Assembly: GCA_041394725.1 (NCBI GenBank)
Contig: JAWKHR010000063.1
Coordinates: 1 to 35,477, forward strand
Source: JAWKHR01 sp041394725
GTDB taxonomy: Bacteria; Acidobacteriota; Vicinamibacteria; Vicinamibacterales; SCN-69-37
Length of the DNA: 35,477 nt
Direction: 5' to 3'
Part shown: in pieces, positions 30,655 to 35,477 of the stretch
Layout: every line of letters starts with the position of its first letter
How positions within the stretch are numbered: the stretch's first letter is position 1
Notes under the pieces: generated by a model
The model's database searches: none
Told to the model about the DNA's origin: nothing
The model's input: only the letters and a program-made list of their open reading frames with translations
Translations under genes and position numbers: made by a program

Positions 30655-32058
30655 ATGTACCCGCGCCTGGCTCGGCACCCGATCGTCCTCGCTTCCGTCT
30701 TCCTGGTCTTTGCCGGGCTCGGGAAGCTGGGGCTCACCCTCGCGGCGCTGAACGCGAGCTCGACGGCCGTCTGGCCGCCGAGCGGCTTCGCGCTCGCGGC
30801 GATGCTGCTCGTCGGGATCCGCGTCTGGCCGGCTGTCTGGGCCGGCGCCGTCTTCGCGCACTTCACGGCCACCGGTGACTTCACGACCGCGCTCGGCATC
30901 GGCTCGGGCAACGTCATCGAGGCGATGATCGGCGCCATCCTGGTGGATCGCTTCGCCGGCGGCGCGCACGTGTTCCGCAGCGCCGACCGCGTGTTCTCCT
31001 TCGTCGCCATCTCCGGCCTGCTGAGTACGACCGCCGGCGCCACCATCGGCACCGCCACGCTCCGACTGGCGGGGCAGGTGACCGGGTCCGACCTCGGCTA
31101 CGTCTGGATGACCTTCTGGCTGGGCGATCTGACCGGTATCCTGGTCGTCACGCCGCTCGTGCTGCTCTGGGCGCTCACGCCCGTCGAGCGGCCGCCGTTC
31201 GCGCACCTCGTCGAAGGCGTGGTGATGATCACCCTGCTCGCCTTCGTCGGGCTCGTCGTCTTCGGCGGCCTGTTCCCGTCCGACATCCAGAACTACCCGC
31301 TCGAGTTCCTGTGCGTCCCGTTCTTCATCTGGTCGGCCTTCCGCTTCGGCCGCCGGGAGACCGCGACGGCGATGGCCGTGCTCTCGGGCATCGCCGTCTG
31401 GGGCACCAACCGCGGCTTCGGCCCGTTCGTCCGCGAGACGACGAACGAGTCGCTGGTTCTGCTGCAGGCCTACACGAGCGTGATTGCGGTGATGGCCGTC
31501 GTGCTCGCGGCCGTCGTCGCCCAGCAGAAGCGCGCCGAGGCGAAGCTCCAGGAACTGGCCAGCACGGACTCGCTGACGGGCCTCGCCAACTACCGGAAGC
31601 TGATCGAGGTGCTGAAGGTCGAGATCGCGCGATCCGGCCGGACGGACCGGCCGTTCGCGGTGCTGTTCCTGGACATGGACGGGCTGAAGGCCATCAACGA
31701 CCGGTACGGCCACCTGGTGGGGAGCCGCGCGCTGGCGCGCGTCGCGGACGTGCTCAAGCGGACCTGCCGCGCGATCGACACGCCCGCGCGCTACGGCGGG
31801 GACGAGTTCGCGGTGGTGCTGCCCGAGACCGGGGACGAGGGCGGCGAGGCCGTGCTCAAGCGCGTGTCGGACCGCCTGGCGGCCGACGTGGATCGGCCGC
31901 TGCTCTCGGTGAGCGGCGGCGTGGCCGTGTTCCCGCGCGACGGCGACTCGCCGACGATGCTGCTGCGGGCGGCCGATCGGACGCTGTACGAAGCGAAGGC
32001 GCGCCGGGCCACGGCGCGCCTCTCCGAATCGCCTCGAACCGACGCACGCAGCGCCTAG
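30655..32058 (+). CDS. MASE1-GGDEF diguanylate cyclase 2
   Basis: This 467-residue membrane protein is a clear paralogue of the preceding cyclase. Its MASE1 region (about 5-290) has TAVWPPSGFALAAMLLVGIRVWP, and its GGDEF domain (about 305-460) has the intact motif at residues 381-385 and the I-site R372-A-I-D375. It is predicted to synthesise c-di-GMP. Shared segments include DMDGLK, INDxxGHLxGSRA, ARYGGDEF and KRVSDRLA, so the pair arose by duplication and has diverged mostly in the sensor part. The frame opens further upstream to a GTG (30553) inside the repeat, but the ATG at 30655 is the natural MASE1 start. No ribosome binding site is obvious. Confidence 0.92.
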   Translation: MYPRLARHPIVLASVFLVFAGLGKLGLTLAALNASSTAVWPPSGFALAAMLLVGIRVWPAVWAGAVFAHFTATGDFTTALGIGSGNVIEAMIGAILVDRFAGGAHVFRSADRVFSFVAISGLLSTTAGATIGTATLRLAGQVTGSDLGYVWMTFWLGDLTGILVVTPLVLLWALTPVERPPFAHLVEGVVMITLLAFVGLVVFGGLFPSDIQNYPLEFLCVPFFIWSAFRFGRRETATAMAVLSGIAVWGTNRGFGPFVRETTNESLVLLQAYTSVIAVMAVVLAAVVAQQKRAEAKLQELASTDSLTGLANYRKLIEVLKVEIARSGRTDRPFAVLFLDMDGLKAINDRYGHLVGSRALARVADVLKRTCRAIDTPARYGGDEFAVVLPETGDEGGEAVLKRVSDRLAADVDRPLLSVSGGVAVFPRDGDSPTMLLRAADRTLYEAKARRATARLSESPRTDARSA

Positions 32059-32108
32059 GACCCGGCCGCCTGGCGGCGACCCGGCCCCGGCGCGACGTGC
32101 GAGCGGCC

Positions 32109-32456
32109 CTAGATCATGCCGTTCAGCGTCCGGAGCGCGCGCACGCGCACCTTCCGGCTCGCCGGCTTGGCCTTGATCGTGATCGCCTCGCCCGTGAACG
32201 GGTTGCGGCCCGGCCGCGCCTTGGTGGCGGGCTTGTTCACGGTCTTCAGCTTCATCAGGCCCATCAGGTTGAACTCGCCGGGCCCCTTCTTGCCGAGGTC
32301 GGCCGCGATGATCGAGCTCAGCGCGTTGAAGACTTCCTTCACCTTGCCGGGCTTGAGATCCGTTCCGTCGGCGATCTGGCGGATCACGTCGGCGCGCGAC
32401 CGGCGCGACTTCGCCGGCGTGGCCTTGAACGACTTCTTCTTAGCGGTCTTTGCCAT
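32109..32456 (-). CDS. HU/IHF-family DNA-binding protein
   Basis: This 115-residue basic protein has a Lys/Arg-rich N-terminal tail of about 20 residues (AKTAKKKSFKATPAKSRRSR) and then an HU-fold domain. The beta arms are recognised by GEFNLMGLMKLKTVNKPATKARPGRNPFTGEAITIKAKPA. The N-R-P/N-P-F-T-G-E arm tip is the DNA-intercalating part. The tail is longer than in E. coli HU (about 90 residues) and resembles tail-bearing HU proteins of other phyla. It is a nucleoid protein that bends DNA with little sequence preference. AGGA lies about 10 bp before the ATG. It is downstream of the M20 peptidase on the same strand, 125 bp away. Confidence 0.92.
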   Translation of the reverse strand: MAKTAKKKSFKATPAKSRRSRADVIRQIADGTDLKPGKVKEVFNALSSIIAADLGKKGPGEFNLMGLMKLKTVNKPATKARPGRNPFTGEAITIKAKPASRKVRVRALRTLNGMI

Positions 32457-32511
32457 CTGACTGTCCTATTGCGAGCGTCGAACGCACGCGTGGGCGGCAC
32501 CATGCCGTCGA

Positions 32512-32530
32512 TCGCCCGAACACCGGGCGA
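32512..32530. promoter_or_regulatory. Seven-bp stem-loop between the M20 peptidase and HU-like gene
   Basis: TCGCCCG (32512-32518) and CGGGCGA (32524-32530) form a perfect stem with a 5-nt loop. On the minus strand it is about 52 nt after the M20 stop and about 56 nt before the HU ATG. It could be a weak terminator (no T-run follows) or a structure in the HU leader. I cannot decide. Confidence 0.35.
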
Positions 32531-32581
32531 ACAGCGGCATATCGTAGCGTGTTTTGCAGGGAATTGGTACTGATTCCGCGA

Positions 32582-33877
32582 TCACCCGACCTCGGCCAGC
32601 GCCGCGGCGAGCAGGATGATCTGCCGGGTCCCGAGCCGCGCCGACTCCACGTCGGCCCATTCGGAGAGCGTGTGCTGGTCGCCGCCCCGGGACCGGCCCA
32701 CCGAGATCGAGGGCACCCCCCGCACCACGCCGGCGTTGGCGTCGGTCGACCCGGTCGGGATGGCCTCCCGGCCCGCGGGGAGCCCGGCCCCCAGGAACTG
32801 CAGCACGTCCACGGCCGTCTGGACCAGCGGGTGCGCCCGGCGGTCCAGGAGCTGCTCGGGCCGCCCGCCCGCCTCCGACCGCTGGATCCACTGCCGCTCG
32901 AACTGCACGCCGAAGGCCCGCGCCGCGATCTCGCACTTCTCCACGATCTGCCGGTCGAGCGTCTGCAGGAGGTCCGGGTCCACCGTCCGCAGGTCCACCG
33001 TGAACGACGCTTCCTGGGGGATGGCGTTGACGACCTTGCCGCCGTCCAGCATGCCCACGTTGTAGACGGCCTGGACGGGCGCCGCCGGGTCGGGCAGCGG
33101 GATCGTGTAGATGTCGGTGATGCACTTGGCCAGGGCCCGATCCGGATGCGGCTGCCCGCGCGACTGGTTGGTGTGCGCGCCCGGCCCGGTGAAGACCATC
33201 TTCGACCAGTAGATCCCCAGGGCCCCGTAGTTGACCGGGCCCAGCCCGCCGTCGAGCGCCACCAGCATGTCGGCCGTGCCCGGGTGCGCGTCGAGCCAGT
33301 GGTACATGCCCTTCAGCCCGAGCTCCTCCTGCACGGTGAAGAGGAGGATCACGTCGCCCTTCGTGCGGACGCCGGCGGCCGCCATCGCCCGCGCGGCCTG
33401 CAGCAGGTTCGCGACCGACGCGCTGTTGTCGAAGATGCCCGGCGCGTGCAGCCGTCCGTCGGCCGTCCGCGAGACGCTCAGGTCGGTGTCCATCGGATGG
33501 ACCGTGTCCATGTGCGCCGCGAAGACGACCGTCGGCCCGCCGCCCGTGCCCTGGCGCGTGGCCATCACGTTGCCGATGTCGTCGATCGTGACCGTCAGGC
33601 CGATCTTCTCCAGCTCGGCCTTCACGTAGGCGGCGCGCGCCGCCTCGTGGGTGGACTGGGCCGGGATCTCCGTGACCGCGATCCACTCCTCGACCTGGCG
33701 ATCGAACTGCTCGTCCACGAAGCTGAGGGCCTGGCGGATCGCCGGCCGTTCAGCCAGCGCGGGCGAGAACTTGGTGGGATAGCCGGCCGGCGTGGACTGC
33801 TGCGGCTCCGCGCGGCTCCAGCCGCCGGACGCCATCAGGAGCAGCAGGATCGCGGGCCAGGTCCGCTTCAACGTCAT
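32582..33877 (-). CDS. Exported M20-family metallopeptidase
   Basis: This 431-residue protein has an N-terminal signal peptide (residues 1-24) followed by an M20 peptidase domain. Zinc and catalytic residues are H122 and D124 (AAHMDTVHP), bridging D150 (FDNSASVAN), E184/E185 (TVQEELGLKG), D209 (ALDGG) and a late His in GGDQHTLSEW. The lid domain includes GPGAHTNQSRGQPHP. The overall layout is like peptidase T/tripeptidase-type M20B enzymes. Unlike the dipeptidase at 14231 it is exported, so it should act in the periplasm. The start ATG at 33877 has GGAGGGA upstream; the longer open frame reaching 34066 overlaps the neighbouring gene and is not credible. Confidence 0.9.
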   Translation of the reverse strand: MTLKRTWPAILLLLMASGGWSRAEPQQSTPAGYPTKFSPALAERPAIRQALSFVDEQFDRQVEEWIAVTEIPAQSTHEAARAAYVKAELEKIGLTVTIDDIGNVMATRQGTGGGPTVVFAAHMDTVHPMDTDLSVSRTADGRLHAPGIFDNSASVANLLQAARAMAAAGVRTKGDVILLFTVQEELGLKGMYHWLDAHPGTADMLVALDGGLGPVNYGALGIYWSKMVFTGPGAHTNQSRGQPHPDRALAKCITDIYTIPLPDPAAPVQAVYNVGMLDGGKVVNAIPQEASFTVDLRTVDPDLLQTLDRQIVEKCEIAARAFGVQFERQWIQRSEAGGRPEQLLDRRAHPLVQTAVDVLQFLGAGLPAGREAIPTGSTDANAGVVRGVPSISVGRSRGGDQHTLSEWADVESARLGTRQIILLAAALAEVG

Positions 33878-33940
33878 TCGGTCCCTCCGTGCCGGTTCAG
33901 CCGCCGGGCTGCCGGACGTCTCCGGTGAATCCCCATGCGC

Positions 33941-33972
33941 CGCGTCACCGCGGCGCCCCGCGTCACCGCGGC
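33941..33972. repeat. Two-copy 18-bp-spaced repeat at a gene end
   Basis: CGCGTCACCGCGGC occurs at 33941-33954 and 33959-33972. The second copy contains the stop codon of the minus-strand membrane protein. A local slippage duplication is the simplest explanation. Confidence 0.6.
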
Positions 33973-35477
33973 CGGTTGCGGTCGCGCGCGGCCACGCGCT
34001 CCGCGAGCAGCGCGTCCGTCTTCGGGTTGCCGTCGAGCAGCAGGTGCCCGATCGAATACGCATCATCGCCCGCCAGCGGCGCGACGACGATCATGTCGAA
34101 CCCGCGGTCTCGCGCGCTGGGCGGCAGGTCCTCGGTGAACGACGCGAGACCCGGCGACCGGCGGTGCTGCGGGATCGGCCCGACCTCCATCTGCGCGACC
34201 ACCGCGTTCGTCTTCAGGAACAGCAGCTGATACCGGTCGTTCGCGTCGAGCGAGACGTCGAGGTAGCGCCGGCCGGGCCGGTCGTCCACCACGACGGTCA
34301 GCGGCACCGTCAGCACGTGCACGCCCGGCGCGTTCCAGACCGTGCCGTCGGGCTTCACGTCGGCCAGGTCGTCGAGCGTGGCGAGCGACCCGGCGTGCCG
34401 GTAGAAGCGCCGATCGACGCCGGCGCCCGACGCGCCGGTGTTCACGCGCCAGATCGCCTTCAGGCGATCGGCGGAGAGCAGGTGCTGCGTGCGGGTGACG
34501 ACGCGGATGTCGGCGTAGAGGTCGCGCAGCGCCGGGTCGCGGACGACGTTCGTGCCCTGCTCGAGGCTCTCCTGGTAGCCGGCGGGGATCATGCGGCGGA
34601 AATGGCCCGTCCGCCACTGCGTGTTGTAGACGGCGGGCAGCCGCGCGAGCAGGGGATCGGCCAGCGCGCACTCGTCGAGCAGGTGCGTGAGCGGCCCCCA
34701 GTCCAGGCCCGAGGCGCCCATCAGGCCGCACGTGTCGAGCACCTGGGTCGGCCGCGCGTCCGGCGCGGCGTCCGGCCATTCCGGCTCGCGGAACGACGCG
34801 CGCGACGCCCAGACCAGCGAGTAGTTCCGGAAGTACACCGCGCGCTCGTCCACGATGCCGGAGTCCTTGGCGGCCGTACGCTCGAACCGGCTGTCGCTCG
34901 TCGGCGGCCAGCGCGCGCCGGTCAGGCCGATGGCCACGGCGAGCCCGGCGGCGACCAGCGCCGGGCGCGGCTCCATCGGCACGAGCCGCGTCAGCACCAG
35001 CACCGCGGCGAACAGCGGCGCGACCAGGAATCGCCCCGCCATGAAGTCGCCGCCGATCGAGACGACGTAGGCGAGGTGGAGGACGATGCCGATCGCCACC
35101 CACCGCGCCAGCCCGCGCCGGGCCAGGCCCGTGGCGGCGCCGAACACGATCGCGATCATCGTGATCGGGTCGCGGTCCACCGAGTCGAGCAGGTAGATCG
35201 CGCCCTGCTGCCACAGCTCGCCGCGGTCCACGCCGGTCGCGAGCTTCGCGTAGGCCGTGTTCGGGAACGGGAAGCCGTAGTAGACGAGCGAGAACAGCGT
35301 CCAGAGAGCGGCCGGCAGGAGGCCGATCGCGATCGCGCGCAGGCGGGGCCGCCACGAGAGGCCGGCGCCACCCGCGCCGTCGCTGCCCGCGCGACCGTCA
35401 CCGCGGCCGCCGGCCGCGAACGTGAACCCGACGAGCGCCGGCGCGACGATCAGCACGTCGTCCGGCCGGGTGAGGTA
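33963..35477 (-). CDS. GT-C-like polytopic glycosyltransferase (C-terminal part, runs off the right edge)
   Basis: At least 504 residues are inside the window; the frame is open through the last base, so the N-terminus lies beyond it. It has about five to six visible membrane helices (about the first 190 residues shown) and then a soluble extracytoplasmic domain of about 300 residues. The segment YLTRPDDVLIVAPAL, followed by LVYYGFPFPNTAYAKLATGV and SIGGDFMAGRFLVAPLFA, matches bacterial membrane proteins of the arabinosyltransferase-like/ZomB-like group with a GT-C fold. It probably transfers a lipid-linked sugar in the periplasm. Acceptor unknown. No close partner; the next gene on this strand is an exported M20 peptidase 85 bp downstream. 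Confidence 0.72.
   Translation of the reverse strand, partial: YLTRPDDVLIVAPALVGFTFAAGGRGDGRAGSDGAGGAGLSWRPRLRAIAIGLLPAALWTLFSLVYYGFPFPNTAYAKLATGVDRGELWQQGAIYLLDSVDRDPITMIAIVFGAATGLARRGLARWVAIGIVLHLAYVVSIGGDFMAGRFLVAPLFAAVLVLTRLVPMEPRPALVAAGLAVAIGLTGARWPPTSDSRFERTAAKDSGIVDERAVYFRNYSLVWASRASFREPEWPDAAPDARPTQVLDTCGLMGASGLDWGPLTHLLDECALADPLLARLPAVYNTQWRTGHFRRMIPAGYQESLEQGTNVVRDPALRDLYADIRVVTRTQHLLSADRLKAIWRVNTGASGAGVDRRFYRHAGSLATLDDLADVKPDGTVWNAPGVHVLTVPLTVVVDDRPGRRYLDVSLDANDRYQLLFLKTNAVVAQMEVGPIPQHRRSPGLASFTEDLPPSARDRGFDMIVVAPLAGDDAYSIGHLLLDGNPKTDALLAERVAARDRNRPR

Noticed and set aside
1..35477. A transposase able to move the palindromic repeats
   Set aside because: I looked for a Y1/RAYT or other transposase and saw none; the mobility claim rests on repeat structure only.

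Overview
The window is uniformly very GC-rich and densely coding. It is most consistent with an Acidobacteriota chromosome, probably of the Vicinamibacteria type. The main pointer is a PadR regulator joined to an 'ADOP' type MacB/FtsX permease; GATTGGY-type intergenic repeats and many membrane/periplasmic peptidases fit as well. This assignment is an inference from gene content; no rRNA or other marker gene lies in the window. I saw no phage, plasmid or insertion-sequence gene, no CRISPR array and no tRNA.

Layout. 1-4039 (+): end of an MMPL/RND exporter, coupled outer-membrane protein, a palindromic repeat locus, a LACTB2-like metallo-hydrolase, a small membrane protein and an exported triple helix-hairpin-helix protein. 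4170-5259 (-): winged-helix regulator plus partner membrane protein. 5318-9155 (+): purine permease, sulfurtransferase, FHA-GAF-adenylate cyclase. 9283-14150 (+): membrane Ser/Thr kinase with its own promoter, secreted M28 peptidase, second palindromic locus, VTT/DedA-like membrane protein, TerB-like protein. 14231-17826 (+): M20 dipeptidase, then an OmpR-type response regulator and histidine kinase. 17798-25152 (-): class C serine hydrolase, ADOP permease, PadR regulator and a 903-residue membrane protein. 25267-26892 (+): divergent GT-C-like glycosyltransferase. 26949-28719 (-): O-methyltransferase and aldo-keto reductase. 29028-32058 (+): two paralogous MASE1-GGDEF diguanylate cyclases flanking a third, nested palindromic locus. 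32109-35477 (-): HU-like protein, exported M20 peptidase, and a GT-C-like membrane protein running off the right edge.

The window is rich in signalling: cAMP (cyclase with a phosphothreonine-reading FHA domain), Ser/Thr phosphorylation, a two-component system, two c-di-GMP synthases and two one-component regulators each linked to a membrane protein. It also carries four peptidase/hydrolase genes of the M28, M20 and beta-lactamase-like types, three of them with export signals. The least explained structure is the set of three large palindromic repeats (2035-2129, 12844-12905, 30456-30617). They are built from two shared modules, lie in gaps between co-directional genes, and at two loci appear to provide the start codon of the next gene.
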